Shown: positions 18,594 to 26,397 of the stretch, piece by piece
Layout of the letters: every line of letters begins with the position of its first letter
How positions within the stretch are numbered: the stretch's first letter is position 1
NCBI RefSeq assembly: GCF_005862305.2
Contig: NZ_CP054021.1
Span: 1,798,001-1,862,000, forward strand
Length of the DNA: 64,000 nt
Direction of reading: 5' to 3'
Source of the DNA: Rhizobium indicum
GTDB lineage: Bacteria > Pseudomonadota > Alphaproteobacteria > Rhizobiales > Rhizobiaceae
The notes under the pieces: generated by a model
Database searches by the model: none
Told to the model about the DNA's origin: nothing
Seen by the model: the letters and a program-made list of their open reading frames with translations, nothing else
Made by a program: the position numbers and the translations under genes

Positions 18594-19431
18594 TGCCATC
18601 GTCACCGGTGCTGGCGGTTTTCTTGGGAGTCGTCTGGTCAGACGGCTTGAGCAAGCTGGTTTTGACGTGCTCGCGCTTGACCGAACGCATGGAGACATAA
18701 GCGAAGAAAAGGTTTGGCAGGAGCTTCCCGCCGCACGCACGCTGTTTCACCTTGCCGGCAGGACATTTGTTCCAGATAGCTGGAGCCAAGGACCGAGTTT
18801 CACGGCCGCCAACGTCCTCGGAACGCAACACGCTTTGAACTGGTGCAAGCGACACAAGGCCAAACTCGTGTTCGCAAGCGCCTATGTTTACGGGGTGCCT
18901 GACCGGCTGCCGATCCATGAAAGCGATCCGGTCAGGCCGAACAACCCTTATGCCCTTTCCAAACATCTTGCCGAACAGCTTTGTGAGTTCGCCGCCACGC
19001 ACGAGCAGATACCGGTGGTGGTATTGCGTCTTTTCAATATATACGGCGCAGGGCAGCGACCCGAATTTCTGATACCGACGCTTCTGAACCAGATACGGGC
19101 GAAGCAGGAAATACAGGTCCTGGATCTCAGTCCCCGGCGAGACTATATCTTCGTTGACGATGTCCTGAGCGCCTTTGCCAAGGCCATGGACGTCGCGGAA
19201 GGCTACCATTGCATCAATATCGGCTCCGGAATGTCGTATTCGGTGCAGGAAATAATCGACATCTTGCAAGAAGCTGCCGGCACTGCTCTACCTGTAGTGT
19301 CATCTTGCACAGTTCGGCGGAATGAAATACCTGACGTGCGGGCCGATATCACGCGGGCTCGCACCATTCTCGGATGGCGGCCGGAATGGGATCTGCCGGC
19401 CGGGATGCGCGCGATGATGAAGGAGTCGTAA
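18586..19431 (+). CDS. NAD-dependent epimerase/dehydratase (extended SDR)
   Basis: The 281-residue SDR has DAIVTGAGGFLGSRLVRRL, FHLAGRTFVPDSW, FASAYVYGVPDRLPIHE and PYALSKHLAEQLCEFA (YxxxK), and a C-terminal part with the usual DYIFVDDVLSAF. It is shorter than typical dehydratases, as with 4-ketoreductases or C4-epimerases. It probably reduces or epimerises an intermediate made by the two preceding genes. The exact substrate is unknown. Confidence 0.8.
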   Translation: MVDAIVTGAGGFLGSRLVRRLEQAGFDVLALDRTHGDISEEKVWQELPAARTLFHLAGRTFVPDSWSQGPSFTAANVLGTQHALNWCKRHKAKLVFASAYVYGVPDRLPIHESDPVRPNNPYALSKHLAEQLCEFAATHEQIPVVVLRLFNIYGAGQRPEFLIPTLLNQIRAKQEIQVLDLSPRRDYIFVDDVLSAFAKAMDVAEGYHCINIGSGMSYSVQEIIDILQEAAGTALPVVSSCTVRRNEIPDVRADITRARTILGWRPEWDLPAGMRAMMKES

Positions 19432-19432
19432 A

Positions 19433-20503
19433 TTGAACGAACGTTACGTTCCGATCAACAAGGGCAACTACTCGATGGACACGGTCGAGCGCGAAGCCGC
19501 GTTCGACAAATTCCGGGGCGAAGGGTGGGAAGCCGAATACGCAGATTACCGTCGCAAATGGTCAGAATATGCCCTGACCCAGCAGGTTTCGGACTATCCG
19601 CTGCTGGTCGATCTTGAACTGGCATCGATCTGCAATCTGCGCTGCCCGATGTGCTATACGATCAGCGACGAGTTCAAGAAAAGTGTGAACACGACGCGGA
19701 TGGACTGGGATCTCTACTGCCGCATCATCGATGAGATCGGCGGCAAAGTTCCTGCGATCCGTCTGTCGCTGCGGGGCGAGGCCACGCTGCACAAGCGCTT
19801 CGCCGACTGTGTGCGTTATGCCAAGGATCATGGGATCAAGGAAGTCTCGACCCTCACGCACGGCTTCAAGCTCAACAGAGACTATTTCGCTCAGCTTGTC
19901 GACGCCGGCATCGACTGGATCACCGTTTCAATCGACGGCACCGGTGAGACCTACGAGAAAATCCGCAAGCCGATCAAGTTCGAGGCCCTGCTCGACAAGA
20001 TCAAAGACATCAAGAAGTACAAAGACGAGCGCGGGCTCCACCGTCCGGTCATCAAGGTGCAGGGCATCTGGCCGGCGATCAGGGAAAATCCGGATCTCTA
20101 CTATGAAACCTTTGCGCCTCATGTGGATCTTGTCGCCTTCAACCCGCTGATCGACTATCTCGGCAACGATTCTGACGTTCAATATCTGGATAACTTCACC
20201 TGCCCTCAGCAATACCAGCGCCTCGTTATCGGCGCCGACGGGCTTGTGATGAAGTGCTCGAACGACGAGGAAAATCGCGAAGTCATTGGTGACGCGACGA
20301 TGGAGACGGTACACCAGATTTGGCACGGCGAAAAAATGAATGCAGTCCGCGCCTTGCACAAAGAACCGCAGGGCTTCTTGAAAAGCGAAGTATGCCGCCG
20401 ATGCTACCTGCCTCGCCTGACGGATGACGAGCCGACCGAAATCTGCGGCCGGAAAGTGATTGTCCGAAATTACGTGGATCGGGCTCAGGAAATCGGAAAA
20501 TAG
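19433..20503 (+). CDS. Radical SAM enzyme with C-terminal SPASM-type domain
   Basis: The 356-residue protein has the radical SAM cluster C67-NLR-C71-PM-C74 in LASICNLRCPMC, a SAM-binding LSLRGEATLH strand and ITVSIDGTGETYEKIR. A Cys-rich tail (FTCPQQYQRL, LVMKCSNDEE, SEVCRRCYLPR) would hold an auxiliary FeS cluster. Such enzymes do radical dehydrogenation, epimerisation or peptide maturation. Here it lies between sugar-nucleotide SDR genes and a NeuB-like gene, so a carbohydrate substrate is likely. The start is TTG 19433 with GGAG 8 bases upstream. Confidence 0.85.
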   Translation: MNERYVPINKGNYSMDTVEREAAFDKFRGEGWEAEYADYRRKWSEYALTQQVSDYPLLVDLELASICNLRCPMCYTISDEFKKSVNTTRMDWDLYCRIIDEIGGKVPAIRLSLRGEATLHKRFADCVRYAKDHGIKEVSTLTHGFKLNRDYFAQLVDAGIDWITVSIDGTGETYEKIRKPIKFEALLDKIKDIKKYKDERGLHRPVIKVQGIWPAIRENPDLYYETFAPHVDLVAFNPLIDYLGNDSDVQYLDNFTCPQQYQRLVIGADGLVMKCSNDEENREVIGDATMETVHQIWHGEKMNAVRALHKEPQGFLKSEVCRRCYLPRLTDDEPTEICGRKVIVRNYVDRAQEIGK

Positions 20504-20602
20504 AGAAGCAGCCGGGAGTCGTATACTGGTCGTGTGCGGGATGACGTCGCTGTGCTACCGCTATTGGAACGCCGGCTGTATAGTGAATTGCAGGAGTAGC
20601 AG

Positions 20603-21619
20603 ATGTTCCGGAACTACCGACCTGACCGGTGTTATATTATCGCCGAAATCGGCGGGAATTTTACGACTTTTGATCAGGCAAGACGGCTGATCAACGAGGC
20701 AAAGGCGTCCGGCGTGGATGCTGTCAAGCTCCAGACTTATCGCGCAGAGACCCTGTCGAGCCGCAACGCCATGTTCGATATGGAAAACACCGGCGTTACC
20801 TCGCAATTCGAGCTTTTCCGTAAGTATGAAATCGGTCACGAGCTTCACGAAGCGGTTTTCCGCTATGCCGAGGAGCATGGGCTGGACTGGTTTTCGTCGC
20901 CCTCACACGAAACGGATGTCGATCTGTTGGAGAAGTGTGGGGTTGGTGCCCACAAGGTGGGTTCGGACGATGCGGTCAACATTCCCTTTCTCCGCTATCT
21001 GGCAAAAACGGGCAAGCCGATAATCCTGTCGACGGGGATGTCGACGCTCGACGAAGTTCGGGAATCCGTTGCCGCAATCAAGGAGGCGGGTAATCAGAAG
21101 CTCATTCTGCTGCACGCCATCACAAGTTATCCGACGCATCCGGAAAATGTGAACCTGCGCGCAATGCAAACGATGATGGAGGCGTTTCCGGATCTCGACG
21201 TTGGCTATTCCGACCATACGTTGTCCCCCGTCGCCAGCCTTTGTGCTGCCGCGATGGGGGCACGGGTTATAGAGCGGCATTTCACCTACGACAAAGCCGC
21301 CGACGGTCCCGACCACATACTCTCCGCCGATCCGGCGGAAATGAAATGGCTTGTGGATGCGATACGTGCGTTCGAGATCATGAAGGGCAGTGGTCGCAAA
21401 GAGCCGGCAGCAAGTGAAGCGACGACAAGATTGAACAACCGCAAAAGCATTGTCGTCAATCGACCGCTCAAAGCCGGCCATGTCATCTCTGCCGGCGATA
21501 TCTCTGTCAAACGACCTGGGACGGGAGTCGAACCTAAGCATCTCGAAACTCTTGCGGGGCGACGGCTCGTAAAGGATCTTGATGCGGACGCCGTTCTCCA
21601 GTGGAGCGATCTGGCGTGA
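20603..21619 (+). CDS. NeuB-family nonulosonic acid synthase with SAF domain
   Basis: The 338-residue enzyme matches NeuB/SpsE/PseI: YIIAEIGGNF, DAVKLQTY, DWFSSPSHETDVDLLEKC, AHKVGSDDAVNIPFL, ILSTGMSTLDEV, LLHAITSYPTHPENVNL, VGYSDHT, and a C-terminal antifreeze-like SAF domain from about residue 280 (KSIVVNRPLKAGHVIS). The family condenses phosphoenolpyruvate with a six-carbon amino sugar to give a nine-carbon 2-keto acid. Which sugar is used cannot be read from sequence. The next gene overlaps by GTGA. Confidence 0.88.
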   Translation: MFRNYRPDRCYIIAEIGGNFTTFDQARRLINEAKASGVDAVKLQTYRAETLSSRNAMFDMENTGVTSQFELFRKYEIGHELHEAVFRYAEEHGLDWFSSPSHETDVDLLEKCGVGAHKVGSDDAVNIPFLRYLAKTGKPIILSTGMSTLDEVRESVAAIKEAGNQKLILLHAITSYPTHPENVNLRAMQTMMEAFPDLDVGYSDHTLSPVASLCAAAMGARVIERHFTYDKAADGPDHILSADPAEMKWLVDAIRAFEIMKGSGRKEPAASEATTRLNNRKSIVVNRPLKAGHVISAGDISVKRPGTGVEPKHLETLAGRRLVKDLDADAVLQWSDLA

Positions 21620-22293
21620 CGCTTGGCATCATTATCCAGGCGCGGATGGGATCGACCCGATTGCCGGGAAAGGTGCTTCGCGACATTTCCGGCAAGCCGC
21701 TTCTCGGACATGTCCTGGGTAGGCTTCAGATGTTGACGCGGCCTGCCAGGATTGTCGTTGCAACATCATCGGCCGGCGAGAACGATATGATCGAAGCCTG
21801 GTGCCTTGAGCACGGCGTAAGCTGCTTTCGTGGCGACGAAGCCGATGTTCTCGATCGTTATTTTCAATGCGCAAAATCGCTCGGAATGTCCGACATTGTT
21901 CGATTGACCGCGGATAATCCTTTCACTGACATCGAGGAGCTCGAAAGGCTGATCGATCTGCACCAAAGACAGGGATTCGACTACACGCATGCGTTCGGCC
22001 AGTTGCCTATAGGCGTCGGCGCCGAAATATTTACCTTCGAAGCGCTGTCGCGCAGTCATCGCGAGGGAAAACTGCCGCACCATCGCGAGCACGTGAATGA
22101 ATACTTCACCGACCGGCCGGAACTGTTCAAGATCGGCCAGCTCGACGTGCCGCCGGCCAAAATATCCCCCGAACTGCGCCTGACGGTAGATACTGAAGAA
22201 GACTGGAGACGTGCCTGTGCTCTTACAGCGCGCGGGGGTGGGAACTGGCTCGGGACAGAAGAAGCGATCAGACTATGTTCGTCTTCTGCATAG
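21616..22293 (+). CDS. Acylneuraminate cytidylyltransferase family protein (SpsF-like)
   Basis: The 225-residue protein begins TLGIIIQARMGSTRLPGKVL, the CTP-binding loop of the SpsF branch of CMP-NeuAc/CMP-Kdo synthetases, and continues CFRGDEADVLDRYFQCA and VRLTADNPFTD. It should activate the 2-keto acid made by the preceding gene as a CMP-sugar. I chose GTG 21616, which overlaps the neuB-like stop (GTGA) and has GGAG upstream; GTG 21601 is an alternative. The order SpsE-SpsF-SpsG is that of the Bacillus sps operon. Confidence 0.83.
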   Translation: MTLGIIIQARMGSTRLPGKVLRDISGKPLLGHVLGRLQMLTRPARIVVATSSAGENDMIEAWCLEHGVSCFRGDEADVLDRYFQCAKSLGMSDIVRLTADNPFTDIEELERLIDLHQRQGFDYTHAFGQLPIGVGAEIFTFEALSRSHREGKLPHHREHVNEYFTDRPELFKIGQLDVPPAKISPELRLTVDTEEDWRRACALTARGGGNWLGTEEAIRLCSSSA

Positions 22294-23240
22294 AAAGTTC
22301 GCATGCACGCGGAATGGGGCATCTGTTTCGATCGTTGACACTCGCCACCGAACTGCGTTCGCGCGGTCATCCGGTCCTATTTCTAGCGAACGATCATCCG
22401 AATTCGTTGAGGATCATCCGGGAGCGCGGCTTTGACGTGGCGCTTTATGGTCTCGCCTCCGTGACCGGATGGGAGAATGGCTTTATCGAACCCGATGCAA
22501 GTTCCTCGGTCTGGATCAATGACCGCCTCAATACGCAGCGATCCCACAGTGAAGCGATCAAGCGTTTGGGCGCCAAGCTCGTTACCTTTGATGATCGTGG
22601 CGATGGCGCGGAACTTGCCGACATCAACATCTGCGCTCTCCTGTTCGAAAAGACGGAGGATCTCAAGGGCAAGGATGTTCGGCTGGGGGTGGAGTACATG
22701 ATACTCAATCCGGAAATCGCGGCGTTTCGCAGGCTTCGGCAAAGCCTCGCGTCGATCCTGGTCACGCTCGGCGGCGCCGATACCTACGGCGTGACTGTCC
22801 GCGTCGCCAAATGGCTGAGCAGCAAGTCTTTTCCCGTCACGATCGTTACAGGCCCGAGCTTCCAGCACATGGCGGAGCTTGAAGAGGTCGTCGCGACCGC
22901 GGCACCCGATCGGTTCAAACTGCTCAACCAGGTGCCGTCGCTTGCGGCAGAGATGCATGGGCACGATCTGGCGATTACCGGCGGCGGTGTTACACCTTTC
23001 GAAGCCTGTGCGGCTGGCTTGCCGTGTGTGGTGATCGCCAACGAACCTTTCGAAATCCCGGTCGGACGTGCACTCGAGGGGTTAGGAGCGGCGTTCTTTG
23101 CCGGGCATCACTCGGCGTTCGATCTCGGCATCCTGGAAAAGCCGATCCCCATCAGGACCATGAGCGAGACTGCCATGGCCAAGGTTGACCTTGGCGGCGT
23201 CGGCCGCGTTGCCGATTTGCTTGAAAGACTGGCTGCATGA
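22275..23240 (+). CDS. PseG/SpsG-like nucleotide-sugar hydrolase or glycosyltransferase
   Basis: The 321-residue GT-B-like protein opens FVFCIESSHARGMGHLFRSL, matching the xGxGHxxR loop of PseG, then has ILVTLGGADTYGVTVRVAKWL and LAITGGGVTPFEACAAGLPCVVI, the nucleotide site. PseG removes UDP from the 2,4-diamino sugar before NeuB-type condensation. The protein thus completes a hydrolase-synthase-cytidylyltransferase trio, although in reverse gene order. It overlaps both neighbours. Confidence 0.78.
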   Translation: MFVFCIESSHARGMGHLFRSLTLATELRSRGHPVLFLANDHPNSLRIIRERGFDVALYGLASVTGWENGFIEPDASSSVWINDRLNTQRSHSEAIKRLGAKLVTFDDRGDGAELADINICALLFEKTEDLKGKDVRLGVEYMILNPEIAAFRRLRQSLASILVTLGGADTYGVTVRVAKWLSSKSFPVTIVTGPSFQHMAELEEVVATAAPDRFKLLNQVPSLAAEMHGHDLAITGGGVTPFEACAAGLPCVVIANEPFEIPVGRALEGLGAAFFAGHHSAFDLGILEKPIPIRTMSETAMAKVDLGGVGRVADLLERLAA

Positions 23241-23938
23241 CCATCACAGCGGTTATTCACCAGCCGGATTTCGCTTCATATCTCGGCTTTTTTCAGCGTT
23301 TTTTGAATGCCAACCTCTATATCGTTCTCGATCACGTTCAGTTTGTCCATGGCACGAGCAAGAGCTGGACGCATCGTGATAAAATAAAGACGGCACAGGG
23401 CGATCGGTGGCTCACCGTCGGAATCAGAAAGCCAAGGCTCGGCACCCGGATCAACGAGGTGGAAATGGCGCCCGGCACCGAATGGATTGACCAAAACCTT
23501 TCCCTGCTTCGCGAAAACTATCGCAAGTCCGCCGGTTGGAGCGAGGTCTTTCCGCGCATCGAGGCTCTCTACGGCAAGCGGTTCGATCTGCTGGCCGATT
23601 TCAACATGCATTTCCTCGAAGGCATCCTGGATATGCTTCAAATCACCATGCCAACAGTGCGGTCGAGTGCGTTAAGCCCGGAGGGGCATAAGAACGAATT
23701 GCTTATCGAACTGCTGCGCAAGGTAGGAGCAACACGTTATCTCTCAGGTCTCGGCGCGCGCGGCTATATGCAGCCTGAACTGTTCGAGGCAGCCGGGATC
23801 GAAATCGAATGGCAGCATTTCGTCCATCCGGTTTATCCACAGCCCTTCGGCGAGTTCATGCCCTATCTCAGCATCCTCGACACACTGCTGAATTGTGGTA
23901 TTGCAGGCACGCGTGACCTGCTCTGGAGTTGCAAATGA
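23237..23938 (+). CDS. WbqC-like family protein
   Basis: The 233-residue protein matches the WbqC family: AVIHQPDFASYLGFFQRFLN, LYIVLDHVQFVHGTSKSWTHRDKI, WLTVGIRK, TRYLSGLGARGYMQPELFE and QHFVHPVYPQPFGEFMPYLSILD. Members occur in O-antigen and glycan clusters, and their biochemical activity is not settled to my knowledge. The upstream overlap is 4 bases (ATGA), so it belongs to the nonulosonate-like transcription unit. It may act on an acyl or amino decoration of the sugar; this is inference. Confidence 0.8.
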   Translation: MTITAVIHQPDFASYLGFFQRFLNANLYIVLDHVQFVHGTSKSWTHRDKIKTAQGDRWLTVGIRKPRLGTRINEVEMAPGTEWIDQNLSLLRENYRKSAGWSEVFPRIEALYGKRFDLLADFNMHFLEGILDMLQITMPTVRSSALSPEGHKNELLIELLRKVGATRYLSGLGARGYMQPELFEAAGIEIEWQHFVHPVYPQPFGEFMPYLSILDTLLNCGIAGTRDLLWSCK

Positions 23939-24567
23939 ATATTCTCGCGATCGGTGCCCATTTTGACGACGTGGAACTAGGCTGTGGCGGTGCATTGGCG
24001 CGTCACGCTACAAACGGCGACACGGTTTATGTCTATGTCGCGACCGTATCCGGCTTTTCCAACCAGTATGACCAGTCCGTCCGCAGCAGCCAGGTCGCCA
24101 GGGCGGAAGCGGATGCTGCGATGGACATTCTCGGCGTCCAAAAGATGTTCTGTGGTGAGTTCAAAACCCTTCAGATCGAATTCGTCGATCCGCTGAATAT
24201 CGAGATCCTCAAGCTCGTGCAGGATCTGAAGATCGATATGGTCTACACCCACTGGGTCGGAGACATCCACCATGACCACCTGGCCTTGTCGCGCGCATCG
24301 CTGCACAGCTGCCGCCATGTGCCTCGTCTGCTGATGTACCGCAGCAACTGGTACCATTCGACCGTCGATTTCAGGGGGAATTTCTACGTCGACATCACCT
24401 CCCATTGGGACCAGAAGGAAAAGGCGATCCTTGCCCATGAATCCGAGATGGAGCGCACGGGGCGGAAATGGGTGAGCTTCTTCCGCAACGAAGCCGAGAA
24501 CGCCGGCCAGCGCATCGGTGTAAAATACGCGGAGGTTTTTGAGGTGGTGAAGTGGCTGCAGCTTTGA
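23935..24567 (+). CDS. PIG-L family deacetylase
   Basis: The 210-residue protein has the LmbE/PIG-L signature ILAIGAHFDDVELGCGGALARH (AHxDD zinc motif) and the later HWVGDIHHDHLALSRA, whose His completes the zinc site. The family removes N-acetyl groups from GlcNAc-type sugars or related amides. Next to WbqC it could free an amino group so another acyl group can be installed. ATG 23935 overlaps the WbqC stop by ATGA. Confidence 0.88.
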   Translation: MNILAIGAHFDDVELGCGGALARHATNGDTVYVYVATVSGFSNQYDQSVRSSQVARAEADAAMDILGVQKMFCGEFKTLQIEFVDPLNIEILKLVQDLKIDMVYTHWVGDIHHDHLALSRASLHSCRHVPRLLMYRSNWYHSTVDFRGNFYVDITSHWDQKEKAILAHESEMERTGRKWVSFFRNEAENAGQRIGVKYAEVFEVVKWLQL

Positions 24568-25418
24568 GGAAGATTTTGACCTTTGGCTCCATGCTGCTCC
24601 CCTATGGTGTGCATGAGTTGAGGCGCAGGCTAAGTACTCGCCACAAATTCTCTGCTGATGTCGCGAGATCACTGGCAGAAAATAGACAGCTTGCTGGTCA
24701 GCACGAGGGTGGCCGCTGTTTTATTTTAGGGAACGGCCCGAGCGTCAAGGGCTTGGATCTGTCGCGACTTCATGGCGAAGCCGTTATAACCGTTTCCAAC
24801 GGCTATTTGCACTCCGATTTTGGCAAGTTCCAGTCTCGTTATCATTGTGTCCCGCAGATTACCTACGTGACGATGACATCGGAGGACGTGATCGACTGGT
24901 TTAACGAGATGCATTCGCACTTGGGCGCCGCGGAACTGTTTCTCAGTTCTACTGAAGCGGAGCTCGTTCGAAAACACAATCTGTTTTCAGGGCGAACGGT
25001 TCGGTATCTCGTGCTCGGTGAAAGCTTCGACGAAAGAACATCAGAGGAAATCGTCGATATCTCTCAACCGGTCCCTCGTGTCGAGTCGGTGCCGGTGATG
25101 GCCTTGATGATAGCGATGTATCTTGGTTTCAAAGAGATCATCCTGCTCGGCGTCGACCACGATCGTTTCCTGTCATCAACCTACCAATATGCGTTCGACC
25201 TCAAGGTGCAAAAGGGAAAAGATTTCACCGTCAATGCGGACGGCACCCTGACAAGGAGCCGTCACGACGAGTTTCAGCAGCTGGCGCGGCTGTGGCGGCA
25301 GTATCGAGCCATCGCAAATATTGCCAAAGCGAATGGTATCCGCGTCGTCAATTCCACACCCGGCGGAGCACTGGACGAATTTGAGAGGCGGCCTTTCCAA
25401 GCTTGGTTCGAAGAATGA
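24552..25418 (+). CDS. MptE/DUF115-like or Cst-type (GT42-like) protein, possible CMP-sugar transferase
   Basis: The 288-residue product has GRCFILGNGPSVKGLDLSRL, VITVSNGYLHSDF, and PVMALMIAMYLGFKEIILLGVDHDRFL. This GNGPS-to-GVDxD layout is shared by the MptE/Maf (DUF115) proteins and bacterial sialyltransferases of the Cst-II type. Because it follows CMP-nonulosonate-like genes, a role as the transferase using that CMP-sugar is attractive. That is inferred, not shown. The start is GTG 24552, overlapping the PIG-L gene by 16 bases. Confidence 0.65.
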   Translation: MAAALRKILTFGSMLLPYGVHELRRRLSTRHKFSADVARSLAENRQLAGQHEGGRCFILGNGPSVKGLDLSRLHGEAVITVSNGYLHSDFGKFQSRYHCVPQITYVTMTSEDVIDWFNEMHSHLGAAELFLSSTEAELVRKHNLFSGRTVRYLVLGESFDERTSEEIVDISQPVPRVESVPVMALMIAMYLGFKEIILLGVDHDRFLSSTYQYAFDLKVQKGKDFTVNADGTLTRSRHDEFQQLARLWRQYRAIANIAKANGIRVVNSTPGGALDEFERRPFQAWFEE

Positions 25419-25539
25419 AGCGCCTTCATCCTGCGTCAGTACTGGTTGATAGAACAAACGCGCGGTTCGCTGTCGCCGATGTGTCTTTTGCGCAACGGCC
25501 AGATTTCTGTTGGTTCGTAAGGAAAGACGACAATATTTG

Positions 25540-26397
25540 ATGCGCGTAAAGGTCCTAATTCCGGTCTTCAACCGACTTGAGCACACTCGCAAAGTTATCG
25601 CGGCCTTGAGGGCCCAAACCGTTGTCGACAGTATTCGAATTGTCGTCATTGATGACGGCTCAACCGATGAAACGGCTGAGTTCCTCGCGGCGCAGCCTGA
25701 CGTGACGAGCATAAGAGGCGACGGCAATCTTTGGTGGGGCGGAGCCATAGAGGTCGGTCTGAAGCGGGTTCTGCCCGACTGCGGTCCCGAAGACTACATC
25801 CTGTTCGTCAACAATGACACGTGGTTTGGCCCGACCTATGTCGAGACATTGATACGGTGTTCACGCGAAAATGGGGATGCCATTGTCGGCAGCGTCGTTC
25901 ATGAGGAGGAGAGCGACCCACCTTTGACGGGCGTGGGACCGCGCTTGAACATAAATCGTATTGCGGTATGGGACATTCTTGCCGAGTTGAGTGAAGAGGA
26001 GCGCCGGAATCCTAAGCCGCTCTATAAGGCGGACGCGCTCAGCGGTCGCGGAACGTTGTTTCCCGCGGAACTGTTCAAACGACATGGAACCATGCGTCCG
26101 CGTTTCCTGCCGCATTATATGGCCGATTACGAAATATCCATGCGCTTCGCACGAACGGGCGTACAACTCCTTGTTTCCAGCGAAGCCATAGTTTATTCAC
26201 CGCCAGTCTACGGCGCTCACGTGTCGAATACGTCTTCGTGGAAGAAGCATTTTGGCCGGCGCTCGCCCCACAATGTATTTCAGCGGGCCGCGTTCTATTC
26301 TTTGATCGGCACGCCTTTGCAACGGCTGACAGCGCCATTGCGCATGGCGGCCTTCATGATTATCCGGACGGCCCACACTCTGCGAGCGAAGAAATGA
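25540..26397 (+). CDS. Glycosyltransferase family 2 (rhamnosyltransferase-like)
   Basis: The 285-residue GT-A enzyme starts VKVLIPVFNRLEHTRKVIAAL, with VVIDDGSTDETAEFL, GDGNLWWGGAIEVGL and YILFVNNDTWFGPTY, where the D-x-D-like NNDT binds the metal-nucleotide. NLWWGG is common in rhizobial and cyanobacterial GT2 proteins. ATG 25540 is chosen over an upstream TTG because AAGGAAAG lies before it. The next gene starts inside its stop codon. Confidence 0.86.
   Translation: MRVKVLIPVFNRLEHTRKVIAALRAQTVVDSIRIVVIDDGSTDETAEFLAAQPDVTSIRGDGNLWWGGAIEVGLKRVLPDCGPEDYILFVNNDTWFGPTYVETLIRCSRENGDAIVGSVVHEEESDPPLTGVGPRLNINRIAVWDILAELSEEERRNPKPLYKADALSGRGTLFPAELFKRHGTMRPRFLPHYMADYEISMRFARTGVQLLVSSEAIVYSPPVYGAHVSNTSSWKKHFGRRSPHNVFQRAAFYSLIGTPLQRLTAPLRMAAFMIIRTAHTLRAKK

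Noticed and set aside
20504..20602. Possible small gene between the radical SAM and NeuB-like genes
   Set aside because: Only short frames without a ribosome site or recognisable sequence; likely a spacer.
26238..26393. Longer start for the zinc-ribbon methyltransferase
   Set aside because: The added 52 codons overlap the GT2 gene and do not look like the family; ATG 26394 is adequate.
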